64,000 bases of DNA from Microbulbifer elongatus (GCF_021165935.1 NZ_CP088953.1:1721501-1785500), one strand, 5' to 3'. Counted from the first letter of the stretch, positions 27,278 through 36,587 are shown. Made by a program: numbers and translations. Notes: generated by a model not told the origin, from the sequence alone.

Positions 27278-30200
27278 TCAGAGTTTCGCGGACACGCGGC
27301 GCGAACGGCGCACAACGCCCAATGCAATCAACAGTCCAATCAGAATGGTGCCGGTAGAGCCACCTTTTCTCTTTTTCTTCTCTGGTTCTGGCTGAGGCTC
27401 CGGGTAGACACAACTGCCGTCATCCACCGTAGCGTTTTCATCGTAGTTGTTGGCCGCCATATCGATACAACCCGGCTCCTCACCGTCGGAGGCGACAGTC
27501 AGCATAAAGCTAGTGCTGGCCGTATCGGAGGGCACCTGCTCGTCGGCAACGGTTACGGTGATTTCCGTCTCACCGTACCAGTTGGCTTCCGGAGTGATGG
27601 TGACCATGGAACCGGATCCGTGACCGGAAACCTCTGCCGCAATATGCTCGCCACTCACCGAGATGAGATTGGGTGCTGCGTCTTTATCCAGGTAAACCAC
27701 TTCCAGGTCCAGGCTGGTATTTTCCGCAACTGACTGGTCGACAATCTCCGCGAGGGTCAGGTTGCCCGGTACCACGATGATCTGGGCCACGGCTTCCTGG
27801 GCCATGCCATCGATATCGCTGACAAAGGCCAGTTCCAGGTCCTGCCCGGCTGCGGTTTCCGCCACGCGCACCTGGAACTTCAGGTCAAACTGGGTGGATT
27901 CGGGGCCCACATAGTCATAGCAGACCACCAGATCCTGCTTCAGTTTTTTGTCCAGATCATTGAAGGCAAAGCTTTTGCCTTTTTCCTGATCGGCCCAGAA
28001 GGGGTAACCATAGATGTCGTGTGGTCCGTAGTTCCCGTGCAGGCCGATGGAGCCCTGTCCCGGTTCGCCGGCGAAGTCCAGCTTGCCGTAGGCCATAGTG
28101 AATTCGAATTCACCTTCGCCGAAGCGATAGCCCTTGTGTGCGATCAGATTAAAGCTGTAGCGATCAGCCTTGTCCTCCTGGACCACCAATTCCCAGGTCA
28201 GCGGATCCTGCCCGACCACCTGGGTGCGCGCGTTGTTCCACTCGATAATAATATCGTCGACATTGTTTTTCGGGTCGTAGGCGTAGCCCATGACCATGCC
28301 GTCACCCTGTGACGGATCCAGCGGTGTGCCCAGTAAGTCGGCGTTGATCTCGAACCAGGTTACGCTCTTGTCGATACCTTTCCAGAATACGCCGAGGAAA
28401 GGCGAATAGGGATCGGCGAAGTAGGGGAATTCCTGGTGTACGAAATGCTGGTTAGGGAACCAGTCAAACTGATCCAGAGTGACGTACCCCTGCGGTGACA
28501 CATACAGGTTCCTGTACGAGCGGTAGTCCTCATTGTGGAACAGGTTGGTACCTGCATCTTCGCCCCAGAAACCACTCAGTGGAATGGTAAACTCGGGGTT
28601 GGTCCACTCGGTGGCGGTACCGCCGAAGTCTGGGGTCAGGCCGAACCGCTCGTACAGGCCGACAAAACCGCCATCACTGCTCAGGCCGTTGGAACTGTAA
28701 ATTGGCGTGCGACACGCCTGGTCGGTTCCACTGTTGGTAACCTTGTAGTCCCTTGCCCAGTGCTCGGAGTTTTCCTGCACACCGGTGACACCGATGAGGT
28801 CACCGTCCACGGTAAGACCGTCGCGCATGGCCGGGTTGGTGATGCTCGCGGAGCCTTCCACAAGCGTCAGGCCTTCTGGCAATTGACCGAGTATTTCGAT
28901 CTCGCGATCGATACCGGAATTGTTCTGCACCATATGCACAGTGACGTCGACAATGTCGCCGCCTTTGGCGCGGGTCTGGCTGGTGGTGAGGCTGATGTCG
29001 TCGACACCACGTGTTAGCTTAAGCGGTACAAAGCCGACACTGCCCGGCGTGCTGCCAGCACCGATATCGAACCCGGCGTAAGCAACGTCGCCTTCTTCGA
29101 AGTCAGTGAAATTCCACTTCACATCTACACCGACCTTGCTGCCATCGGTGCTGGTCGGTCCTTCCACCTTCAGGCCGGTGGCGGTTGCCGGTACCAGCGC
29201 GGTGGCCACCTTATAGGTGTCCTCCAACTTGACCCCTTCGATATCGCTATAGTCGGGTGCATTAATACGGTGATTATCAACCACGACCCAGTACATACCC
29301 GGGTCCGGGTTGGTGATACTGCAGTAGTTCAACTCGATTTCTGTGGAGGAGGCGCACAGCATTTCGCTGTCGAAATCGGCCTTGCCGTCGGCATTGGCAT
29401 CGCGACCAATGTAGACGGTCATCCATCCGTGTAGCGGACCGTACCACTCGTGCCAACCGGGACTTTTCACATTCTCCAGAACTTCCACCACAAAGCGTGC
29501 GGTGTTGTCAGGGATTTCGTGCAGGGTTACGCGGGCGTGGCCGGGCTCGTAGTCGTTGTCATCGCGCACCGGGATATGGTTGTTATCCTGGTTGAGCGTG
29601 ATTTCCTCGACACTGGCCTTGACCGGGCCGAAGCCGCGATACAGCAGGTTGCTCATTGCAGGCAGCGGCAGGTCCTTCACATGGTAGGCCCCGTTGTTGC
29701 GGTGCACATTCACATTCACGGTACTGGGCAGGCCGCCGCGGTCGAAGTTGATGGACACCGGCCAGTGGGCCGCGGGGATGTCAGTGTCCTCCGGGGTAAA
29801 TCGCACCCGGCCCCACAGCTCGACCTGATCCAGTTCCTCCAGACCACCGATCACAGTATTGCGCTCCCACTGCACGTCATCCAGATCGGCGCGGAAGATG
29901 ATGGTCTGGGTTTCCCCCGCCTTGAGTGTAAAGCTGGACGGGGTGGCTTCGATCCTGGCGCCGCTGATCGGCGTTTCGCCTTCACCGGTATTGAACACGT
30001 CGTAAGTCCAGTCGTCACTGCTTACTTTCCAGGTGCCATCACGAGTTGCGCGCACGGTGCGGATCCAGGAGCAGTTGGTGCGGCAATGGTTGTTCACCAG
30101 TTGCGGCAGGTTCAGCTGCTTCACATCGCCGCCATTGTTGGGGTTGGCGTACTCGAAGTTGGCCGCGGTCTCATCCATCACCAGGCCGGCATTTACTGCC

Positions 30201-32416
30201 GCTGCCACGTCGATACGTCCTGCACCAGCGCGGTAGGTGTGGGCTGGGCGCGTATCGTCAGACCAGAGGCTGATTTTCTCACGCACTGTCTCTGCGGCAG
30301 TCATCTGCAGAGCAGATTGTACTTCCGCGGGTGTCCAGTCCGGGTGTACCTGTCTTATCAGGGCCATGGCGCCGGCTACGTGGGGGCTGGCCATGGAGGT
30401 GCCGCTGATCATGGTCCAGTCCATTGACTGGGCGGAATCCGGGTGGAAGGGGTGATCATCCGCGTAGGCCGCGAGAATATCCACACCGGGGGCACTGATA
30501 TGCGGTGCCAGGCTACCGGTAAAGTGTTGCGCGGGGCCGCGGGACGAGAAGTCAGCCAGCAGGTCGCCCTGTTCCGGGTTGAGGCTGCGATCAATGCTGG
30601 CGGGAGTGATCGACAGCTTGTGGTCGGTGCCGCCGTCGCCAACCCATGTGAGCAGGGCTTCCCCCCGGTACTGGTCAATATGCAGTCCCGGCAGCGGGAA
30701 GATATCGTCCACCAGTTTTGAATCGGCTTCGTTGCCGGCGTTATATAGAATAAAGCCACCGGCGCCGCCGGCCTTGACGTTAAAGGCTTTCGCCACCCGG
30801 GCGTTTTCACCGCGCTTGCAGATGACGATTTCATGGCTGGCAAAAGTGCCCGCCGGGAATTCATTCAGACACAGTTCGTCGCCGTAGTCCGCGGCGATAA
30901 TCGGGGTGCCGTCGACAATGCCGGAAGCGGAAATACCGGCGATATTGTCCCACTCATCATCGTGATTCACGTAAAAATTGGGCGGCTCGGTGGCGCCACC
31001 ACTTAGGGTAATGCCATTGCCGGTCACGTCCATCTGGCGATCGGTGGTGGTTGCGCCAACCACCGTGTACCAGGGCGCGGTATGGGACAGGGTATAGAAA
31101 CCTGCGCCGGCATTACCCGCCGAGGCGGCTACGGATATCCCCGCTTCCTGCGCGGACAGGAAGGCCAGGGCTACCGCGTTGTCCCACGGGAACTCGTCGC
31201 CACCGCCGATGGAGTAGTTGATGACATCCACCCCATCCGCGATGGCCTGATCGACGGCTTTCAGAACCGCTTCCGTCGGACAGCCGCCATTGGGAATACA
31301 GACCTGGTAGGAAATGATGTTTGCGTGGGGCGCGACACCGGAGACCTGCTCGAATTCGAAACCGGACGGAATGCCGTCCCCTTCGCCCTGTGAACCGCCC
31401 AACAGCGGAACATTGTGCACCACGTTACCGGCGGCGGTACTGGCGGTGTGGCTGCCGTGGCCGTTGTAGTCCTCACCACTTGCCGGGCGTACACCGGCAT
31501 AGCCATCGGTGATGACCGGCCAGCTCCACACGCCGATCAGCTTGTCGTTACAGACCGAGGCGCCGGTGGCGCAGTCGCCGGTGTAGTTGCCTTCGCCCCA
31601 GGGATTGGTGTGGTCGTAGCCATCGTCACCGAGGTCCGCAAAAGAGACGTGATCGGTATTGATGCCGGTATCCAGGATACCCACAATCATGCCTTCGCCC
31701 TTTTGTTCCAGACCGGAATTGGCATCGGTATTTCCGTTCCAGATTCGGTCCGCGCCGATAAACTCGGGGCCGCGATCGGTATGCAGTTCCAGCATATCGG
31801 AGCGCTGGATAAAGGCCACATTGGGGGACTCCGCCAGCTTCTTCGCCTGGGCCTGCGTCATCTTCATGGTGAAGCCGTTGATGGCGTCGGTGAACTGCAG
31901 GCGCGGGTTGTGTCTGATACCGAGTCCCCGGGCCTCCTGGACCACCGCCTGCTGCTTCTGTTGCAGGAAACTCGAATAGCCCTGTGCACGGTTGTGCTGG
32001 ATGGACGCCAGCCCGTTGGGGCCGCGCGGGGCTGCCAGGGTGCCCTGGTTCACCTCGGTGCGCAGTGCGCTCAGGGAGGTGGCCGCATAGCCTTTAACGC
32101 GACCGTCATAGGTGGCAACCGGCAGGTCATTCAGGCGCACGATGTAAACATCTTCGCCACGGCGCGCCGGTTCATGGGCAAACTTGTCCGCCGCGGATGC
32201 CGGGCGGATCTGCTGGTTGACGGCCCCCGGGCGGCGCTGGGCCAGGTTCGGTGCGGAATTATTTTTCTGTTGCTGCACGCTGACCGGCGCGTGCCCGGCC
32301 AATTGCGCGGCCTTGATCTGATGGAGACCCGGTCCCGGATGACTGCTGACGGATGCCGCCACGCTGCTGGTACACAGCGCGGAGGCGATCACCGTCGCTA
32401 GGGTTTTTATTTTCAA
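27278..32416 (-). CDS. Secreted S8 (subtilisin-like) protease B with GlyGly-CTERM, paralog of A
   Basis: 1712 residues, alignable with protease A from end to end. Catalytic Asp249, His320, oxyanion Asn435 and Ser674 are intact; signal peptide, I9-like propeptide, PA insert, beta-rich C-terminal regions, the Cys motif 'GCIDMAANNYDENA', Pro/Glu linker and 'KKKRKGGSTG' GlyGly-CTERM tail are all kept. The gene starts at a TTG at 32416 after GAGGGAG, since the residues that follow (KIKTLATVIASAL) match protease A; longer in-frame extensions to 32587 carry no signal-like sequence. Divergent from the MipA / DUF3019 / two-component operon, which suggests control by that system. Presumably anchored or released at the cell surface after rhombosortase processing; no rhombosortase gene is in the window. 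Confidence 0.93.
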   Translation of the reverse strand: MKIKTLATVIASALCTSSVAASVSSHPGPGLHQIKAAQLAGHAPVSVQQQKNNSAPNLAQRRPGAVNQQIRPASAADKFAHEPARRGEDVYIVRLNDLPVATYDGRVKGYAATSLSALRTEVNQGTLAAPRGPNGLASIQHNRAQGYSSFLQQKQQAVVQEARGLGIRHNPRLQFTDAINGFTMKMTQAQAKKLAESPNVAFIQRSDMLELHTDRGPEFIGADRIWNGNTDANSGLEQKGEGMIVGILDTGINTDHVSFADLGDDGYDHTNPWGEGNYTGDCATGASVCNDKLIGVWSWPVITDGYAGVRPASGEDYNGHGSHTASTAAGNVVHNVPLLGGSQGEGDGIPSGFEFEQVSGVAPHANIISYQVCIPNGGCPTEAVLKAVDQAIADGVDVINYSIGGGDEFPWDNAVALAFLSAQEAGISVAASAGNAGAGFYTLSHTAPWYTVVGATTTDRQMDVTGNGITLSGGATEPPNFYVNHDDEWDNIAGISASGIVDGTPIIAADYGDELCLNEFPAGTFASHEIVICKRGENARVAKAFNVKAGGAGGFILYNAGNEADSKLVDDIFPLPGLHIDQYRGEALLTWVGDGGTDHKLSITPASIDRSLNPEQGDLLADFSSRGPAQHFTGSLAPHISAPGVDILAAYADDHPFHPDSAQSMDWTMISGTSMASPHVAGAMALIRQVHPDWTPAEVQSALQMTAAETVREKISLWSDDTRPAHTYRAGAGRIDVAAAVNAGLVMDETAANFEYANPNNGGDVKQLNLPQLVNNHCRTNCSWIRTVRATRDGTWKVSSDDWTYDVFNTGEGETPISGARIEATPSSFTLKAGETQTIIFRADLDDVQWERNTVIGGLEELDQVELWGRVRFTPEDTDIPAAHWPVSINFDRGGLPSTVNVNVHRNNGAYHVKDLPLPAMSNLLYRGFGPVKASVEEITLNQDNNHIPVRDDNDYEPGHARVTLHEIPDNTARFVVEVLENVKSPGWHEWYGPLHGWMTVYIGRDANADGKADFDSEMLCASSTEIELNYCSITNPDPGMYWVVVDNHRINAPDYSDIEGVKLEDTYKVATALVPATATGLKVEGPTSTDGSKVGVDVKWNFTDFEEGDVAYAGFDIGAGSTPGSVGFVPLKLTRGVDDISLTTSQTRAKGGDIVDVTVHMVQNNSGIDREIEILGQLPEGLTLVEGSASITNPAMRDGLTVDGDLIGVTGVQENSEHWARDYKVTNSGTDQACRTPIYSSNGLSSDGGFVGLYERFGLTPDFGGTATEWTNPEFTIPLSGFWGEDAGTNLFHNEDYRSYRNLYVSPQGYVTLDQFDWFPNQHFVHQEFPYFADPYSPFLGVFWKGIDKSVTWFEINADLLGTPLDPSQGDGMVMGYAYDPKNNVDDIIIEWNNARTQVVGQDPLTWELVVQEDKADRYSFNLIAHKGYRFGEGEFEFTMAYGKLDFAGEPGQGSIGLHGNYGPHDIYGYPFWADQEKGKSFAFNDLDKKLKQDLVVCYDYVGPESTQFDLKFQVRVAETAAGQDLELAFVSDIDGMAQEAVAQIIVVPGNLTLAEIVDQSVAENTSLDLEVVYLDKDAAPNLISVSGEHIAAEVSGHGSGSMVTITPEANWYGETEITVTVADEQVPSDTASTSFMLTVASDGEEPGCIDMAANNYDENATVDDGSCVYPEPQPEPEKKKRKGGSTGTILIGLLIALGVVRRSRRVSAKL

Positions 32417-32669
32417 GTTTCTTCTCCCTCGAAAGGAATGATTATTGGTTTGGCTGCGGTGAAATACCGCAATAGCCGTTTTCGTATACCAAAGGGGGAG
32501 CGGCGAAACTGTGCAAAATTGTGGACAGACAGGCGCTATCCCGCGACATAGCGCGGTTTGCGAATTGTGCAAATTTGTACAAATCACCCGAAAGGGTCTT
32601 TTACCGTTGAGGGGGCTCCGATAGATTGGCCGAAGAACCGGATGATGGATTTACAGAAGGGCAAAGTGG
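32417..32669. promoter_or_regulatory. Divergent control region of module B
   Basis: Two direct copies of GTGCAAAWTTGT (32511-32522 and 32567-32578, 56 bp apart) lie almost symmetrically around a 7-bp inverted repeat GCGCTAT / ATAGCGC (32533-32539 with 32548-32554). They are good candidates for binding sites of the regulator at 33996. Next to the protease TTG, GTTTC and CTCCC (32417-32430) can pair with GGGAG and GAAAC (32496-32509), so the protease B leader can also fold over its ribosome site, more weakly than in A. Confidence 0.45.
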
Positions 32670-33581
32670 TTGTCGGCAGCGGTAATTTCAAACAGAACCC
32701 GCACTGTGTGCGAAAAGGGGACTTTCTTTCGCGGGCTGGTCACTGCACTACTGCTGTTGGGCATTGCGGTGGCTATGCCGGGGGGAACCGCCGCTGAGGC
32801 GGCGGAGCCGGTTGCCGATGACTCCGACTATATGCGAGCCGGCAGACTGCAGCTGGCACTGGCGGTGGGGCGTGGCGTTCTGCAGAGTCCGCTGAACGAC
32901 GCGAATGATCTGGAAGTGGTCGCCATGCCACGGGTGCGCTATTACGGCGAGCGTTTTTACCTGGAAGATACAGCGCTGGGGTATAGCCTGTACGAGACCC
33001 GGAATTTTGCCTTCGATATTGCCGGGCGGCTGAATGCCGACGGCCTGTTTTTTCCTCACAGTGGCAGCGAGCTCGGCAAAGGCTTTGCTCTGGCGGGGCG
33101 GCTGATGGGCGTGGACGAACCAGCGATGAAACTGGATCCCCCCAAGCGGCGCCTCTCGTATCTCGGTGGCATCGCCGCACACTGGCAGGGGCCCGTGACG
33201 ATCGGTCTCGGGGCTTACCGGGATGTCACCGATGTGCACGGCGGCGATGAGATTCCTTTGGCCCTGAGCAAGCAGATTTCATTGGGGCGCCTGTTGCTGG
33301 GCGCCGAGGTCGGGGCCACCTATCAGAGTCGCAAGGTGCTGGATTATTACTACGGTGCAAAAATGCCCGGGCCGGGGGGATCCATTCTCCCCCTCTACCA
33401 GCCCGGCGCAGCGCTCAATACCCACGTCACGCTGGAAGCAAAATATCCGCTTTCCGGCCAAATGGACTTTATTGTGGCGGGGCGCATCGACTGGATGGAC
33501 GATGCAATTCAACAAAGTCCTTATGTCACAGACGCCAGCCCCAGAGCTTTTTTTGCCGGCGTGCAGTATAGCTGGAAGTAA
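32670..33581 (+). CDS. MipA/OmpV family outer-membrane protein
   Basis: 303 residues with an N-terminal hydrophobic signal ('GLVTALLLLGIAVAMPGGTAAEA') and a beta-barrel pattern ('AMPRVRYYGERFYLEDTALGYSLYE', 'RLSYLGGIAAHWQGPVTIGLG') ending 'FAGVQYSWK', typical of MipA/OmpV proteins. Family members act as scaffolds for murein enzymes or are induced by cationic peptides and osmolarity. The TTG start at 32670 has GAAGG 9 bases upstream; a GTG at 32706 is possible but has no ribosome site. First gene of the four-gene operon with DUF3019, regulator and kinase. Confidence 0.85.
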   Translation: MSAAVISNRTRTVCEKGTFFRGLVTALLLLGIAVAMPGGTAAEAAEPVADDSDYMRAGRLQLALAVGRGVLQSPLNDANDLEVVAMPRVRYYGERFYLEDTALGYSLYETRNFAFDIAGRLNADGLFFPHSGSELGKGFALAGRLMGVDEPAMKLDPPKRRLSYLGGIAAHWQGPVTIGLGAYRDVTDVHGGDEIPLALSKQISLGRLLLGAEVGATYQSRKVLDYYYGAKMPGPGGSILPLYQPGAALNTHVTLEAKYPLSGQMDFIVAGRIDWMDDAIQQSPYVTDASPRAFFAGVQYSWK

Positions 33582-33588
33582 ACCGCGT

Positions 33589-33996
33589 ATGGCAGGCCGC
33601 AGTGTGTTGACAGGCATGGTACTGGCACTTGGCGCAAAAGCTTCAGCCGCTGTGCCGTCAGGGAGTAGTGCCCATGCCGTCGAGTATTTCGATGTGACAC
33701 CGCGCAACTGTATCGTCAAGCAGGGTGACACCTGCCGGGCAAAATTTGTTTTTTCCTGGGGACTGTCGGCTCCTGCGGAGGTGTGTATTTGGGGCGCCGG
33801 TAAAAGCGATCCGCTGTACTGCTCAGAGGCAGTGGCTTCCGGTCGAGTATCCCTGGATATGGCGCTGGAAAAAAACACCCGCTTTGAACTGTCCGTCAAG
33901 CAAACCCCGGCTTCCGTGGCGACGGCCTCGATCAAAGTGCTGGGCATTGGCCGTCATGTCCGGCTCAAACGACGGCATCTGTGGAGTTTCCTGTGA
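33589..33996 (+). CDS. DUF3019 domain protein, secreted
   Basis: 135 residues. A short hydrophobic start ('SVLTGMVLALGAKASAA') is a likely signal peptide; the rest matches DUF3019 with four cysteines in the pattern 'RNCIVKQGDTC', 'EVCIW' and 'LYCSE', probably two disulfides in the periplasm. No biochemical role is established for the family. It begins 8 bases after the MipA stop, and its TGA overlaps the regulator's ATG as TGATG, so it is translationally coupled to the two-component genes. A periplasmic accessory to the sensor kinase is a reasonable guess. Confidence 0.75.
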   Translation: MAGRSVLTGMVLALGAKASAAVPSGSSAHAVEYFDVTPRNCIVKQGDTCRAKFVFSWGLSAPAEVCIWGAGKSDPLYCSEAVASGRVSLDMALEKNTRFELSVKQTPASVATASIKVLGIGRHVRLKRRHLWSFL

Positions 33997-34685
33997 TGGC
34001 GGGAAGGCGCATCCTGCTGATTGAAGATGACCAGCGGCTGGCGCGGTCCGTGGTTCAGTTTCTTGAGGGGCAGCAGTTTGTAGTGCGCCATCTGGCGGAC
34101 GGAATCGGCGTTAGCCAGTTGCTCCGCACCGAAGTCATTGATCTCGTGTTGTGCGACATTATGCTGCCCGGGCGGGATGGCTTCGAGATTATTCAGGAGG
34201 TGCGGACGGTGTTTGACGGTCCCTGTCTTTTCCTGACCGCGTCCAGTGAGGTGCCAGTACAGCTGAAGGCCTTTGAAGTAGGTGCAGACGATTTTATTGT
34301 CAAACCCGTGCACCCGGATATTCTGCTCGCCAGAATCGAGGCGTGCCTGCGCCGCAACTTTCCGACCAACCAGAAAAAATCTGTATTACAGATCGGCAAC
34401 CTGCTGATTGACCGCAGTGGGCGCAAAGCGTGGGTCAATGATGAGGAAATTCGTCTGTCGCCGGGCGAGTTTGACCTGCTCTGGCTGCTGGGTGCGAATC
34501 CCCAGCAACCCCTGAGTCGAGAGTTTCTTTTTATCAACTCACTTGGGCGCCGCTACGACGGCCTGGATCGAACCATTGACGGGCGTATCAGCCGGCTGCG
34601 TAAAAAAATGGAGCGGTACTCCAGCCTGGCCCTGACGGTGAGAACCGTGTGGGGCAAGGGCTACATGCTGGCGGAAGTTCGATGA
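33996..34685 (+). CDS. OmpR-family response regulator, intact receiver
   Basis: 229 residues. The receiver (1-118) has all expected residues: D11-D12 acidic pair, acceptor D54 in 'LVLCDIMLPG', T81 and K103 ('VKP'). The C-terminal winged helix (about 130-229) ends 'VRTVWGKGYMLAEVR'. Cognate partner of the kinase that overlaps its stop codon, and paralog of the degenerate regulator at 10806; the DNA-binding halves are close enough that they may bind related sites. The ATG at 33996 is chosen over a GTG at 33981 for the TGATG coupling and alignment to the paralog. Likely targets are its own operon and protease B. Confidence 0.93.
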   Translation: MAGRRILLIEDDQRLARSVVQFLEGQQFVVRHLADGIGVSQLLRTEVIDLVLCDIMLPGRDGFEIIQEVRTVFDGPCLFLTASSEVPVQLKAFEVGADDFIVKPVHPDILLARIEACLRRNFPTNQKKSVLQIGNLLIDRSGRKAWVNDEEIRLSPGEFDLLWLLGANPQQPLSREFLFINSLGRRYDGLDRTIDGRISRLRKKMERYSSLALTVRTVWGKGYMLAEVR

Positions 34686-35947
34686 GCCGGTATTACTTGC
34701 GCTATCTGATCGTTGTACTGCTGTGTCTGTCTGCATCGGTATGGTTGGCCGATCAGGTGTATCTGAATCAGCAGCAGAAAGCGGTGGCCGCGGAGCCCCT
34801 CGAAGTTTCCCTGCGGCAACTTCTCGACCGGCTGTGTGATCTAGGCGCCTGCACACCGAGTGCACCGGGCCAGCCCGGGGACATCCGGGTATTACCGGTA
34901 ACCCAGCTGGCATTGCCCGAGGCGGAACTCGACTATCTCAATCGGGGTGGACTGGTGCGGGCAGAGGATGAATACGGCTCCCAGCTGTTGTATATGCGGG
35001 CCGGTGATTACATTGCCCAGCTTGGCCCATTTGAGGATGCGCTGTCGGGCGTGCACCAATGGTATACCCGCTTCTTTTATTTACTGCTCGGTCTCTCCAT
35101 TGTGGTGTGCCTGTGGCCACTGATTCGCGACCTGCAAAAGCTCAAGGACGCCGCCGCGCGTTTTGCCCGCGACCGGAACCCGGTGCACTTTCATTTTTCG
35201 CACAGCAGTTTTTTCACTCCGGTATCGGATGCCATGGTGTGGATGAGCCAGCGCCTGGCCCGCTCAGTAGCGTTGCAACAGGAACTTTCCGCAACCCTGT
35301 CCCACGAGTTGCGCACGCCGATTACCCGGTTGAAATTTGTCGTGGCCTCTTTGCCCGATACCTGTGGTGAGCAGATGAAGCGGGAGCTCCAGCAGGATCT
35401 GGAAGAACTGGAGACACTGGTTGATGAGTACCTGACGTTTGCCCGCCAGGAGCACGAACGGCCGCTACTCGACTTTGTCCCCGTCAATCTGCTGGATCTG
35501 ATTTCTCCGCGCTTTCAGCAGGTGGCCCATATCAGCGGTCGTGAAGCGCAGCTTGAGGTGTCCGGTCAGGTGGTCGCGCGCGCCGATCGCCGCTCCCTGG
35601 TGCGGGTGTTCAATAACCTCATCGATAACGGGGTTAAATATTCCGCCAGTGTGGTGCGATTGCAGCTGTACCGGGACGGCGAGGAGGCGGTGTTCGTCAT
35701 CGAAGATGACGGGCCGGGGCTTGCGGGAATCGGCTTCGAGGATATTTTTCTGCCCTACGCGCGGGAAGCGGGTGTCCAGGAAATGTCTGGTTATGGGCTC
35801 GGGCTGGCGATCGTACGCAAGGTGGTCGACTGGCATGGCGGCGGAATATCTGCCGGTGCTTCCCCTTCCTTTGGGGGCGCGAGATTTGAGCTGCGCCTAC
35901 CTGCGACGCCGGAGTGCGACCACGAGCGCGGGTCGGCACCGGCCTGA
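34682..35947 (+). CDS. Sensor histidine kinase (RstB/PhoQ-like)
   Basis: 421 residues. Two membrane helices (about 5-23 and 131-147) enclose a periplasmic sensor of roughly 105 residues containing a Cys pair, C52 and C57. After a HAMP-like stretch come the H-box 'LSHELRTPI' (His208), N-box 'NNLIDNGVKYS', 'DDGPGL' and 'GYGLGLAIV'. All kinase motifs look intact. The ATG overlaps the regulator's TGA (ATGA). It should phosphorylate the regulator at 33996. The signal is unknown; given MipA/OmpV and an extracellular protease, an envelope or peptide stress is plausible. Confidence 0.93.
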   Translation: MSRYYLRYLIVVLLCLSASVWLADQVYLNQQQKAVAAEPLEVSLRQLLDRLCDLGACTPSAPGQPGDIRVLPVTQLALPEAELDYLNRGGLVRAEDEYGSQLLYMRAGDYIAQLGPFEDALSGVHQWYTRFFYLLLGLSIVVCLWPLIRDLQKLKDAAARFARDRNPVHFHFSHSSFFTPVSDAMVWMSQRLARSVALQQELSATLSHELRTPITRLKFVVASLPDTCGEQMKRELQQDLEELETLVDEYLTFARQEHERPLLDFVPVNLLDLISPRFQQVAHISGREAQLEVSGQVVARADRRSLVRVFNNLIDNGVKYSASVVRLQLYRDGEEAVFVIEDDGPGLAGIGFEDIFLPYAREAGVQEMSGYGLGLAIVRKVVDWHGGGISAGASPSFGGARFELRLPATPECDHERGSAPA

Positions 35948-35959
35948 GGGGCAGGATGT

Positions 35960-35980
35960 CCCGCGCCTCTGCGGGTTATT
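35960..35980 (+). terminator. Weak terminator after the kinase gene
   Basis: CCCGC / GCGGG (35960-35964 with 35971-35975) followed by TTATT lies 12 bases after the kinase stop. The stem is short, so confidence is low. Confidence 0.35.
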
Positions 35981-36171
35981 CGTTGGTACACACGTCCGGT
36001 ATTTGCCTCCTGTGCCGCGCCGGGTCCGCGGATTTCGTGACCAGAACTCTATTTCTGGACTCAATTTTTTAACAGAAACTACCCGTAAAGCCACAATATA
36101 TTTCGGTAATTGCGCCATTCGGCAAATAATTGTTTTACATATTGGTTTTATTTGTTACTAATCGTCCTGTC

Positions 36172-36200
36172 TGGAAAAACGCTTGTAGTAATACTACAAT
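36172..36200 (+). promoter_or_regulatory. Candidate pdh promoter overlapped by a FadR-type GntR palindrome
   Basis: The palindrome TTGTAGT-AAT-ACTACAA (36183-36199) contains TAGTAATACTA, which fits the TNGTNNNACNA pattern bound by FadR-subfamily GntR regulators such as PdhR and LldR. It overlaps a -10-like TACAAT (36195-36200), with TGGAAA (36172-36177) 17 bases upstream as a possible -35. This geometry suits repression of the aceE-aceF operon by a PdhR-like protein not encoded here. Confidence 0.5.
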
Positions 36201-36587
36201 CGCCCCCGCTTACGCACTTGCAGCCGGTTAATTGAGGGCATTTGAATACGCCGTAAGGCGTCTGCTCTCCAGTTGACGGGCCGAGAATTCAACGCCGAAT
36301 TCAAAGTCGAGCCGGTATTAACGAGCCCTGCAACAGGCTCTTTATGGCCGGCGGTATTCAGGTCGCACAGTCCTCTCTGTTTCAAGTTGTTTCATGCTGC
36401 ACCCTCTGCCGTGCTGCTGAAATATTGATCAGGGTTCGTTGCTTTTCCGCCACTTCAGGCGGTGATCTGGCGAACCCGACGGCAGAACCCGGGGGAAACT
36501 CCGGTGATTGCGGTACTGTTGCGCAGCAAAAAATTCTGACCATAAAAAACACCGACTCGACGTCGTATATTCGCCGAGGAGCATTTG
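36201..36587 (+). other. Long structured leader upstream of aceE
   Basis: About 390 bases between the candidate promoter and aceE. It contains a bulged hairpin at 36323-36340 (GAGCCCTG / CAGGCTC) and a two-tier hairpin at 36432-36477, where GGGTTCG pairs with CGAACCC (36432-36438 with 36471-36477) and CCGCC pairs with GGCGG inside (36447-36451 with 36458-36462). No small gene with a ribosome site is seen. A second promoter closer to aceE cannot be excluded. Confidence 0.4.

Noticed and set aside
32417..32587. Longer N-terminus for protease B
   Set aside because: The extra 57 residues are not signal-like, while the TTG at 32416 has a ribosome site and matches the start of protease A.
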